Source: an uncultured Acetatifactor sp.
Lineage (GTDB): Bacteria > Bacillota > Clostridia > Lachnospirales > Lachnospiraceae
Reading direction: 5' to 3'
DNA: 34,049 nt
Assembly (NCBI GenBank): GCA_910585615.1
Contig: CAJUFO010000028.1
Coordinates: 14,969 to 49,017 of the forward strand
The translations under genes were made by a program, and so were the position numbers. Below, piece by piece: positions 1 through 7,381 of this stretch; the first letter of the stretch is position 1, and each line of letters opens with the position of its first letter. Under the pieces are notes generated by a model that saw nothing but the letters and a program-made list of their open reading frames with translations, was not told the DNA's origin and ran no database searches.

Positions 1-65
1 TTTATCGCTTGTTTTTATCGCTTGTTTTTATCGCTTGTTTTTATCGCTTGTTTTTATCGCTTGTT
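1..65. repeat. 13-bp tandem repeat, five copies
   Basis: Five perfect head-to-tail copies of TTTATCGCTTGTT run from base 1 to 65. The array begins at the window edge, so more copies may lie to the left. Because 13 is not a multiple of three, successive copies are read in all three frames. On the minus strand the third copy read supplies a TAA stop, so any minus-strand frame entering the array is closed within three copies. Confidence 0.95.
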
Positions 66-288
66 TTTTTATGAATTTCAATGTCAGCAATGTCCTGTCC
101 GGATCGAAGTCTTCCTTTATGACAGGTTCTTTAGAATTAAATTTTGCCATTTCAAATAATTCTTCCATACTTGCTCCTTTTAAAAAGTCGCTTCTGTCCA
201 TTGATATGCCCAACTCATGTCTGTCCGACGAATTCCGATTTTCACTGGCTTCATTATAAGTCATCCCATCGAAAAAGTATAGCCACAT
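28..288 (-). CDS. small hypothetical protein, doubtful, ending in the 13-bp repeat
   Basis: An open frame of 86 codons, acidic in the middle and lysine-rich at the end, that I do not recognise. The last dozen residues are encoded by the 13-bp array and the stop lies in its third copy. Possible starts are ATG 288, ATG 264 or ATG 201. None has a convincing Shine-Dalgarno sequence, although the 57-residue product from ATG 201 is the most protein-like part. No signal peptide or membrane segment is visible. It may be the 3' remnant of a longer gene whose tail was replaced by repeat expansion, or not a gene at all. Confidence 0.3.
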   Translation of the reverse strand: MWLYFFDGMTYNEASENRNSSDRHELGISMDRSDFLKGASMEELFEMAKFNSKEPVIKEDFDPDRTLLTLKFIKKQAIKTSDKNKR

Positions 289-449
289 TTTGGAAAGCCT
301 GTCGGACGGGAACGGCTTGCAACGTTAGATGCTTCCGGGCGCTAGTCCACTAATGGGTAATGTGCATAGAAAGCGCAGGAAAGATTATACCCGCATAGTC
401 ATCCATGCTTTGTTCACAAATCATTCAAAGAATTTTCAATTTATCATTA

Positions 450-477
450 TTGTCTAGACATATCTTTTCTCTATACT
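450..477 (+). promoter_or_regulatory. possible plus-strand promoter for a short transcript
   Basis: TTGTCT at 450-455 and TATACT at 472-477 are 16 bp apart. The only thing downstream on this strand is the terminator-like hairpin at 525-563, so a transcript would be about 80 nt. The -35 box matches only TTG, so this is weak. The remainder of the gene-free stretch 289-524 shows no other feature I can name. Confidence 0.3.
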
Positions 478-524
478 ATAACCATCAGCCACAGTTACTG
501 TTTACTTAAAACTTTTTCATAATT

Positions 525-563
525 ATGCCAGGGAACGAAAGCTCCCTGGCATCCTCCTTTTTT
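525..563 (+). terminator. intrinsic terminator-like hairpin
   Basis: ATGCCAGGGA at 525-534 pairs perfectly with TCCCTGGCAT at 543-552 across an 8-nt loop. Five bases later comes a run of six T at 558-563. The orientation fits plus-strand transcription, yet no plus-strand gene lies upstream. It may end the putative short transcript from 450-477, or may serve yitT from the other side without a T-tract. Confidence 0.5.
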
Positions 564-567
564 GTTG

Positions 568-602
568 CCCCGGGAAAACAGGCTTGCCTCGTTTTCCCGG
601 GG
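568..602. repeat. strong inverted repeat downstream of yitT
   Basis: A 12-bp perfect stem (568-579 with 591-602) continues into a further AGGC/GCCT pairing separated by a single bulged C. No T-tract follows on either strand. A smaller palindrome CAGGG-N5-CCCTG lies at 619-633. It is a likely 3'-end hairpin for the minus-strand yitT mRNA or a REP-like element. Confidence 0.6.
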
Positions 603-636
603 TAATGTTCTGTTCTCACAGGGCAATTCCCTGCTC

Positions 637-1506
637 TTACAAGGCATTTTTATCCATGGAAAATCCCCGCCCCTTCACCTCGCTGACCCTTGTGACCACC
701 ATGAAGCTGGCCGGGTCTATGCCGTGGACGATCTTCTCCAGCTTGAACAGCTCCCTGTTGGAGATGACGCTGAATATCATCTGGCTCTTGTCATGCAGAT
801 ACCCGCCCTCCGCGTTCAGCAATGTCACCCCCCTGTCCAACTGCTTCAGGATGGCTTCCCTGATCTCCTCCGACTTGCCGCTCATAATCTTCACCTCCGT
901 CTGGGTGGTGCCGATCATCATGGTCTTGTCCAGGGCGATGGCGGACAGCAGCACGAACACAATGCCGTACAGGATATTCTCCGCCTCCTGGAAGGGCGCC
1001 TGGAGCAACAGGATGCACACGTCAAAGGCGTACAGGCTCACGGACACCGGAACCCGGAAACATTTGTACAAAATCAGCGGCGGGATGTCCATGCCCCCCG
1101 TGGAAGCCCCCGTGCGGATCACGATGCCCAGAGACACCCCCACTCCCAGCCCCGCGAACAGGGTGCACAGCAGAATGTCATCCGTCAGCACGAAATCCCC
1201 CAGCAGCCTGTCGAACACCTCCAGCGCCGCCGGTATCAGGAAGGTGCTGGCCAGAGTGGTGGCCACGAAAGCCTTCCCCAGCACGATCAGCCCCAATATC
1301 AGCATGCTCATGTTCACCAGAAACAGGAAGCCGGAAACTGACACTCCTGTCAGGTGGTTGGCCGCCAGGGCGATGCCCGTAGCCCCTCCGCTGACCAGGT
1401 TCGCCGGAAGCAGGAACACCTTCACCGTCAGGGCATATAGAACATTCCCCAGAAAGATGGCCGCTACCGACCGCACCGACCAATTTATCCGCAAATCATC
1501 ATTCAT
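637..1506 (-). CDS. YitT family integral membrane protein
   Basis: A 289-residue membrane protein of the YitT family (DUF161 membrane part followed by a DUF2179 domain). The hydrophobic half, about residues 10-200, has several membrane segments with glycine-rich motifs (LVSGGATGIAL, then TGASTGGMDI), typical of the duplicated DUF161 unit. The soluble C-terminal portion from about residue 205 contains the DUF2179-like alpha/beta domain (TEVKIMSGK, then GVTLLNAEGGY). The transport role of the family is not firmly known. The start is taken at ATG 1506, eight to nine bases behind AGGAGG; an in-frame TTG lies two codons upstream. It follows the peptidase gene on the same strand, with a structured repeat between them. 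Confidence 0.9.
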   Translation of the reverse strand: MNDDLRINWSVRSVAAIFLGNVLYALTVKVFLLPANLVSGGATGIALAANHLTGVSVSGFLFLVNMSMLILGLIVLGKAFVATTLASTFLIPAALEVFDRLLGDFVLTDDILLCTLFAGLGVGVSLGIVIRTGASTGGMDIPPLILYKCFRVPVSVSLYAFDVCILLLQAPFQEAENILYGIVFVLLSAIALDKTMMIGTTQTEVKIMSGKSEEIREAILKQLDRGVTLLNAEGGYLHDKSQMIFSVISNRELFKLEKIVHGIDPASFMVVTRVSEVKGRGFSMDKNAL

Positions 1507-1523
1507 CCGCAAAACCTCCTATT

Positions 1524-1713
1524 CCAGTCCCGTAACGTCCCTTCCAACACCATCCCCTGTGGAGAAAGAACTGGCCACAGTACCGCCAGCTCTTTCTCCT
1601 GGCATTCTCCGGGACGTTACTGTTTCCAGTCCCGTAACGCCCCTTCCAACACCATCCCCCTGTGGAGAAAGAACTGCCCTTAAGTGCGGCCAGCTCCTTC
1701 TCCCGGCATTCTC
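1524..1713. repeat. 102-bp structured tandem duplication
   Basis: Two imperfect direct copies, both starting with CCAGTCCCGTAACG, lie at 1524-1625 and 1626-1713 (period 102). In copy 1, GTAACGTCCC at 1532-1541 pairs with 1611-1620 as an outer stem, and 1561-1575 pairs with 1585-1599 as an inner 15-bp stem with one G-T wobble. Copy 2 keeps the inner stem in diverged form but loses the outer right arm. No coding potential is evident. It sits between the peptidase stop and the yitT ribosome binding site. Confidence 0.85.
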
Positions 1714-1724
1714 CGCGTAGTCCT

Positions 1725-2987
1725 CTAGGAAACGGCCACACAGCCCTTCCGCATGGTATCCTCAATCTCCTCCATGGTCCTCGGCGTGATTGCCGACAGG
1801 TTCTCGCACCCGTCTTCCGTCACCAGACAATTGTCCTCCAGCCGGAAACCGATGCCCCACTCCTCGTGGTAGATCCCGATGTCCACACAGAACACCATGC
1901 CCGGCGCGATGAACTGCGGCCGCTCCACCACATCGTGCACGTCATACCCCACATGATGGGAGCCGCCGTGCCACATATAAGTCCCGATCTCCTCCACGTC
2001 CTTCAGCACGCCCGCATCCTTCAGCAGACCCGCATTATACCGCCTGGCCTCCCTGTCCACATCCTCCATGGCCATGCCCGGCTTAATCATGCCGAACATA
2101 TGTTTGGACGTATTCAGCGCGCACTCATACAAAAGCCTCTGCCTCTCATTATACTTCCCGTTGCAGGGCCAGCCCCTGGACACATCCGTCATCAGATTGT
2201 CGTACCAGGCCCCCACATCGTTCAAAATCATATCCCCGTCCTGGGCCTGCCCCTTATAAGCATAATAATGAATGCAGAAATTATTCCTTCCCGCGGAAAT
2301 GATGGAAGGGAACGCCGGCCCCTGAGGCCCATGCTGCCCCAGCGCATAATCGAACACAGCCTTGTACTGATACTCGTACATCCCCGGCCGGGAAGCCTTC
2401 ATCATAGCCACGATTCCGTCCCGGGTAATCTTCTCCGCCTCCCGGATGGCCTCTATCTCACAGGGCTGCTTGATCGTGCGCAGCCTCCTCAGGATAGCCC
2501 CCGCGTCCTCAATCCGCAGGAACGGATAATCCACCGCCGCCCGTCTGCACAGCTTGTGGGCCGGCGTCTCCCTGTCAATCGGCTGCGCCCGGTAAGTATC
2601 CAGATACAATTGCCCATAATTTCCCAGAGAAGCCAGCTTATGGAAATCCGCCTCAAAACTCTCCACAAAAGCCACATCCCCGATACCCGACAGCTCCGCC
2701 GCCCGGTCCGGCTTAATCCGCTCCCCTGTCCAGCGCTCCTTCATCAGATCCGGCGGCAGGATATAGATCCTCTCCCCCGTATTCCCCTCCGAATCCTTCC
2801 AGGCCAACAGCACGAACTCCTTACTGTCCAGCCCTGTCAGATACAGAAAATTCCTGTCCGTATAGAACGGATACTGCTCGTCATTGGTCTTGCAGACCTC
2901 CGTCCCCGAAAACATCACCCACAGCGAATTCGGCTTCATCTCCCGATACGCCCTCTCCCTGTTCCCCTTGTGAAATTCCTTATCCAT
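1725..2987 (-). CDS. Xaa-Pro aminopeptidase, M24B family
   Basis: A 420-residue cytoplasmic metallopeptidase predicted to remove N-terminal residues that precede proline. An aminopeptidase-P N-terminal domain occupies about residues 5-130 and the pita-bread catalytic domain about 170-410. By comparison with E. coli PepP, the dimetal ligands map to D257 and D268 (in NDVGAWYDNLMTD), H344 (GGSHHVG) and E384 (FRLED). The fifth ligand, Glu in the family's VEPG motif, is Asp here (D369, CVDIGIY), a conservative change. The start is set at ATG 2987 because GAGGG lies nine bases upstream; an in-frame ATG at 3023 has no such site. It is probably co-transcribed with yitT downstream. Confidence 0.88.
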   Translation of the reverse strand: MDKEFHKGNRERAYREMKPNSLWVMFSGTEVCKTNDEQYPFYTDRNFLYLTGLDSKEFVLLAWKDSEGNTGERIYILPPDLMKERWTGERIKPDRAAELSGIGDVAFVESFEADFHKLASLGNYGQLYLDTYRAQPIDRETPAHKLCRRAAVDYPFLRIEDAGAILRRLRTIKQPCEIEAIREAEKITRDGIVAMMKASRPGMYEYQYKAVFDYALGQHGPQGPAFPSIISAGRNNFCIHYYAYKGQAQDGDMILNDVGAWYDNLMTDVSRGWPCNGKYNERQRLLYECALNTSKHMFGMIKPGMAMEDVDREARRYNAGLLKDAGVLKDVEEIGTYMWHGGSHHVGYDVHDVVERPQFIAPGMVFCVDIGIYHEEWGIGFRLEDNCLVTEDGCENLSAITPRTMEEIEDTMRKGCVAVS

Positions 2988-3104
2988 TCCCTCATTCCCT
3001 CGCTTCCGTACATTATCCCACATCTAATTATGCACTTTTCATTCCACTTGTCAAACACATCATACCGAACAAAAATCCCCGCCCTGCCCCAAACACCCTC
3101 CCCC

Positions 3105-3477
3105 TCCAACCTGCCGCAAAACAGGAGACCAAGGCCGGGCAGACTCACGACAGCACCGAGAGGTGCCCTTAGTGCAGATGAAGTCCACTGCTTACACAGA
3201 CTAAGCCGCAGTACTTTCGCGCCCTAATCGAAGTCAGCAGTTAGTTCATCGGAGCATTACCCCTGCCGAGCATAGCCCTACCCTCTCCAACCTGCCGCAA
3301 AACAGGAGGCCGGGGCCGGGCGGGCTTTGCGACAGCACCAAGGGGTGCCCTTAGTGCAGATGAAATCCACTGCTTACGCAGACTAAGGCGCGGTTCTTTC
3401 GCGCCCTAGTCGAAGTTAGCAGTTAGTTCATCGGAACGTTACCCCTGCCGAGCAAAGCCCGCCCGGCCCCGGCCTCC
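3105..3477. repeat. tandemly duplicated ~181-bp structured intergenic element
   Basis: Copy A runs 3105-3285 and copy B 3286-3477, offset 181-182 bases, with a well conserved core. In copy B a perfect 26-bp stem (3305-3330 with 3452-3477) closes a 121-nt interior; the same arms in copy A are degraded. Both copies share interior hairpins: GCACC-N4-GGTGC with different loops (CGAGA in A, CAAGG in B region), an outer CTTAGT/ACTAAG stem around the CTGCTTAC segment, and a GCGCC region. No credible ORF or ribosome binding site is seen. It fills the 508 bases between the peptidase and the glycosidase-like gene. It could be a structured RNA, a MITE-like repeat or a REP-type element. Confidence 0.85.
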
Positions 3478-3495
3478 GTCCCTCCGCCGCAAACC

Positions 3496-6450
3496 CTAAA
3501 CCCGCTCCAGCAGGAACCTTATCTCCCCCTCCGGCACAGGCAGCTCACTCCACTCCCCGTCCCGCAGAATCACATCCGTCCCCGCCAGCCGATAATCCCC
3601 AAAACCTTCCATCAAAACCCGCGCCCTCAGCGCCTCCCTCTTCCAAGGCCCGGACACCGCCTTCAGCTCGATCCGCTCAAAGCCCTCTCCCAACAAAACA
3701 CCGTCCTCCAGGCTCCATTCCCCATAATCGCACTCCGCATGGATACGCCCCTCTGTCCCGATATAATGGAACCGCCGTCCCACGCCATCCCGGCATGTGA
3801 CCCGCAGCCCCTCCCGAGCTTCCTCCAGGAACCCTCCATAACACACCCTGCCGAAGACCGGATCCTCCGCCACCACCGTGGCAGCCCCTCTCAGCCCTCC
3901 GCAGAACCCCAGGTCGATCTCACAGGAATAATACCATGCCCCGCCGTGATGGGGCTGGTTCAGCCAGGTCTCCCCGCCGTAGAGCGGTTCAAACCCCCCG
4001 CTGGCGCAGCCGTCCTTCTCCTTCCCCGGGAACCAGTAGCCATACCCGCTCTCCTCGTCCCCGCAGTTCAACAGCGCCCAGCTCCCCAGCAGGGACCCAT
4101 AGGCCAGCCGCAGCATCCCGAAAGGCTCCTGCGCGTAATAACACGCATAATCCAACAGGGAATCCCCGCCCATCTGGGTCATATAGCTCAGCGTATAGTG
4201 CAGATTGTCCCCCCGGTAATCGCTGCCGTACCAGAAATACGCAGGCTCCAGCAGCCCCCTGCAGGCCACATTGCAGGCCGTCTGGTTCTCCATGAACTCC
4301 ACAGCCCTGCCATAGTCCATATCCTCACCGTAGGGAAGCTTCCTGCAGCGCATCTCCGCCGTCTCCAGCGCCCTGGCCGCCAGCACATGGGTGCTCTCGA
4401 AGCCCGTGGTGTCGAAGGGATACTCGGAGCCGAACACATCCTTGCACTCCTTCACGAAATACCCCATCTTCCGGTTCCAGTGCCCCTCCAGCACCTGGGC
4501 CTCCAGCTCCATCTTCTCCCGCTTCAGAGCCTCTATGATCTCCGGGATAGCCAGCTCATTGTAGAATCCTGTCTCATAGGCCGACCAGCCCTCCAGCTCC
4601 GCCGGAACCGTGAACAGGGCCCTGGCAGTGCCGTAAGCCCGCTGCAGATACTCTTTCGCTGACAACCTCGTAGTGACATTCTCCGCAAAAGCCGCCACCT
4701 GGTACATATTGTAATACATCAGCGCGATGTGGGGATAGTCGTACACACGCCACAGATGGGTCCGCCCTCTGTTCCCCGGATCCTCGGACTCCCGCAGCAC
4801 ATGCCAGTCCGGGATGCCGTAGATTCCGTAGGGGAAAGGCTCATCCGGCCTCTGCTGCAGCCCGCCCCAGACGAAATGCTGGATATAATCGTCCAGCGCG
4901 TTCACCTGGGCCTGATCCGGGCACACGGTCTGGGCCGAGGAGAGGAATGCCGGCTTGGAGAGCCCCGGATCGTCACAAGTCACCTCGTAAATCCGCCAGC
5001 CGCCGATTTTATCGTAATTGTCAGGGCTAAGGACCGCCCCCGTCTCATTGTTGTACTCGGCCAGCAGCCCGTTGTACCATTTCTCTTCGTCCCTGATCTG
5101 CTTGCCCGCGATGAAAGACGCCCGCTTCCCAAGCATGGTCCGCACGTCCTGCGTGACGAAATAATATATATTCATATACTTTCCGCCGTAATTCACCCTG
5201 ACCGTGCGCTCGCCCAACTGCCGGAAAGCAATTCGGAAGATGTGGTATGCCCCATTTGTCCCCAGGGCCTCCACTTCCGCATCCTCCGCCTCCACCCGGA
5301 GCCCTTCCTCCGCCGAGACCGTCCAGACCGCTTCCGCTCCAGAGCTCCTTTCCTCCGCTGAGGCCATCCGGGCCGCTTCCGCTCCAGAGCTCCTTCCCTC
5401 CGCCGAGACCGTCCGGGCCGCTTCCGCTCCAGAGCTCCTTCCCTCCGCTGAGACCGTCCAGACCGCCTCCGCTCCAGAGCTCCTTCCCTCCGCTGAGGCC
5501 ATCCGGGCCGCTTCCACGCCCTCTCCGGCCGTCAGGCGTCCCGCCGCTTCCGGATTGCCTCCGTCAGCCTGCATCGCATCCGCGCCGGACCTCCTGCCAG
5601 CTTCCGGATTCCACCGCAGAGCCAGCAGCACCGGCTGCTCCCAGGGAACCGTATACCCCGGGATGCTCTCCGCCATCACCTGCCCCTGCTCCACCAGGCG
5701 GCTCCGGCAGTCCTCATAATCCCCGGCGAACAGCATCCTCCCCCGGTAGCGATAGCACTCGCCGGGCTCCAGCTGGACGCTCACCGGCGCGATCCGCAGC
5801 TTCGCGCCCTCCTCCGCCCTCTTCGCGCCGATTCCGCCGCTTAAGCTGTAGAGGATCACCACGCCCTTGCCGTCCGTCCCGTCCCGTCCGGGAATGGGTT
5901 CCAGAATCTCCTCCTCATAGTGCACCCACTGGCTGTCCCCCCAGGGCAGCACCGCCAGAAGGCTTCCCTTGCCGTCACAGCGGTACAGCGTGGAATGGGA
6001 GCCATGGCCGGAGATGAAATGATGCCCTATCACCTCCCGCCCCGTATCGCCGCCCCAGGTGAACTTGGTATGGCAGGCCAGCCGCAGACCGAAGTCCAGG
6101 AGCCGCACCGGTTCGGAACACACGTTCTCCACCAGAATCTCCTGCTCCAGAACCTCACCCAGGCGGAAGCGGACCGTGACCTTCAGCTCCTCCCCCTGAA
6201 CGCCGCCCTCATACCTTACGGAGCGTCCCCGCGCCACAGGCGCGCTGTCGGCAAAGCCCTGGTCCCCCAGAGGCTGCCACTGCTTCCTCTCCCCGCCCTT
6301 CTCCCAGGTCAGATAGAGGTTCCCGTACCCTTTTTCCTCATTGAGATAGGGGATGTTGTCACCATCCCCCATCATAGACACCGAACGGATCGTACCGTCC
6401 TGAATCTGCGCCTTGAACCGGCTGTTGCAGAAATAATACTTCTCACCCAT
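3496..6450 (-). CDS. large glycosidase-like protein, DUF5695-like
   Basis: A 984-residue protein without signal peptide, hence cytoplasmic. I place it, from memory, with DUF5695-type proteins of gut bacteria. It has a beta-sandwich-like N-terminal part (about 1-300) and a helical, Trp/Tyr/Gly-rich C-terminal half (about 440-900) resembling (alpha/alpha)6-barrel glycoside hydrolases. Conserved-looking segments include YGIYGIPDWHV, GFESTHVLAARAL and FEPLYGGETWLNQPHHGGAWYY. No catalytic residue can be assigned with confidence. Residues about 312-382 are a run of 15-residue Ser/Ala/Glu repeats that looks inserted. It begins 12 bases behind the second permease with AGGAAG in front of ATG, so it is the last gene of the transporter operon and probably acts on the imported oligosaccharide. 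Confidence 0.7.
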   Translation of the reverse strand: MGEKYYFCNSRFKAQIQDGTIRSVSMMGDGDNIPYLNEEKGYGNLYLTWEKGGERKQWQPLGDQGFADSAPVARGRSVRYEGGVQGEELKVTVRFRLGEVLEQEILVENVCSEPVRLLDFGLRLACHTKFTWGGDTGREVIGHHFISGHGSHSTLYRCDGKGSLLAVLPWGDSQWVHYEEEILEPIPGRDGTDGKGVVILYSLSGGIGAKRAEEGAKLRIAPVSVQLEPGECYRYRGRMLFAGDYEDCRSRLVEQGQVMAESIPGYTVPWEQPVLLALRWNPEAGRRSGADAMQADGGNPEAAGRLTAGEGVEAARMASAEGRSSGAEAVWTVSAEGRSSGAEAARTVSAEGRSSGAEAARMASAEERSSGAEAVWTVSAEEGLRVEAEDAEVEALGTNGAYHIFRIAFRQLGERTVRVNYGGKYMNIYYFVTQDVRTMLGKRASFIAGKQIRDEEKWYNGLLAEYNNETGAVLSPDNYDKIGGWRIYEVTCDDPGLSKPAFLSSAQTVCPDQAQVNALDDYIQHFVWGGLQQRPDEPFPYGIYGIPDWHVLRESEDPGNRGRTHLWRVYDYPHIALMYYNMYQVAAFAENVTTRLSAKEYLQRAYGTARALFTVPAELEGWSAYETGFYNELAIPEIIEALKREKMELEAQVLEGHWNRKMGYFVKECKDVFGSEYPFDTTGFESTHVLAARALETAEMRCRKLPYGEDMDYGRAVEFMENQTACNVACRGLLEPAYFWYGSDYRGDNLHYTLSYMTQMGGDSLLDYACYYAQEPFGMLRLAYGSLLGSWALLNCGDEESGYGYWFPGKEKDGCASGGFEPLYGGETWLNQPHHGGAWYYSCEIDLGFCGGLRGAATVVAEDPVFGRVCYGGFLEEAREGLRVTCRDGVGRRFHYIGTEGRIHAECDYGEWSLEDGVLLGEGFERIELKAVSGPWKREALRARVLMEGFGDYRLAGTDVILRDGEWSELPVPEGEIRFLLERV
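5304..5515. repeat. in-frame 45-bp minisatellite, about 4.5 copies
   Basis: AGAGCTCC recurs exactly every 45 bases at 5341, 5386, 5431 and 5476, within near-identical units. Each unit encodes 15 residues of the type SAEGRSSGAEAxxTV on the minus strand. Flanking sequence is also Ala/Glu-rich, so older decayed copies may extend on both sides. The array keeps the glycosidase-like gene in frame. Confidence 0.92.
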
Positions 6451-6462
6451 GATTGCTTCCTG

Positions 6463-7374
6463 TTATCCTTTCACTGCTCCTATCGTGATGCCGCCCACAA
6501 AGTATTTCTGGAAGAACGGATAGATACAGACGATCGGTATCGTCACCACCATGGTGGTGGCGGCCCGCACGGAAGATGTGGTCAGGTTCCGCATGGCCTC
6601 GAACTGCTTCTGCTCGCTCAGGAGCTTGGAGGCCTGCTCGCTCTCCATCAGGATCTTCCGCAGGTACACCTGCAGCGTATCCCAGTTTCCGCCGGAGTTG
6701 TAGATCATGACATCGAACCAGGAATTCCAGTGGCCCACCGCAGTCATGATGGCCGTCGCCGCCATCACCGGCGTGCACAGGGGCAATATCACCCGGAAAT
6801 AGATCGTCAGCTCATTGGCGCCGTCCAGCCTGGCGCTCTCCGCCAGGGAATCAGGCAGCCCCTGGATGAAGGAAGCCATCAGCATCATGAAGTACGCGCT
6901 GAACAGGGCCGGCAGCCAGTACACCGTGAAGGTGTCCAGCAGACCTAAATTGGAGTACAGCAGGAACGTGGGGATCAGACCGCCGCCGAAGTACATGGTG
7001 ATGATGAACACCAGGCGCACGAAGCGCTTGCCCACGAAATGCTGGATGGTGGTGATATAGCCCAAAAGCCCTGTGCACATGATGGTCAGGGTGGTGCCCA
7101 CCACGGCACGCAGCACGGAGATCACCGCACCCTTGGCTATGTTGGTCCTGGTAAAGATATAGGAATAGTTCTCTACGGTGAAGGCCCTGGGCAGGAAGGC
7201 CAGGCCGCCCTTCACTGTGTCCGATCCTTCGTTGAAGGAGATCACGAGCTGGTTCCAGAAAGGGTAGATCATGACGAACGCGAACACCAGCATGAAACAC
7301 ACATTGAACACATCGAATATCTTGGATCCTAAACTAGTCTTGATTTTTGTGCCTTTTCTCTTCACTCTGATCAC
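6463..7374 (-). CDS. sugar ABC transporter permease, LplC type
   Basis: A 303-residue inner-membrane permease of the carbohydrate uptake-1 / LplC (YtcP) group. Six hydrophobic segments are visible, starting at about residue 20. The cytoplasmic EAA loop that contacts the ATPase is at about residues 183-205 (ESARLDGANELTIYFRVILP). The product ends in the GGITIGAVKG tail typical of the family. The start is GTG at 7374, or an alternative in-frame GTG at 7365 which is better spaced from the G-rich stretch. It lies 7 bases behind the partner permease. No ATPase gene is present in the locus. Confidence 0.93.
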   Translation of the reverse strand: MIRVKRKGTKIKTSLGSKIFDVFNVCFMLVFAFVMIYPFWNQLVISFNEGSDTVKGGLAFLPRAFTVENYSYIFTRTNIAKGAVISVLRAVVGTTLTIMCTGLLGYITTIQHFVGKRFVRLVFIITMYFGGGLIPTFLLYSNLGLLDTFTVYWLPALFSAYFMMLMASFIQGLPDSLAESARLDGANELTIYFRVILPLCTPVMAATAIMTAVGHWNSWFDVMIYNSGGNWDTLQVYLRKILMESEQASKLLSEQKQFEAMRNLTTSSVRAATTMVVTIPIVCIYPFFQKYFVGGITIGAVKG

Positions 7375-7381
7375 CCCCGTC

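Noticed and set aside
289..449. RNA gene (tRNA or rRNA fragment) in the gap
   Set aside because: No tRNA cloverleaf or rRNA motif could be made out.
562..1341. Long open frames opposite yitT (and up to 1720 in another frame)
   Set aside because: They run antisense to the clearly coding YitT gene, have no ribosome binding sites and have His/Gln- or Pro-rich composition of shadow frames in GC-rich DNA.
1662..3227. 521-codon plus-strand frame opposite the peptidase
   Set aside because: It is a mirror of the M24 peptidase gene and crosses repeats; its composition is unlike a protein.
5304..5515. CRISPR array or assembly duplication
   Set aside because: The period is 45 without spacers, units differ by substitutions and keep the frame, so this is a coding minisatellite.
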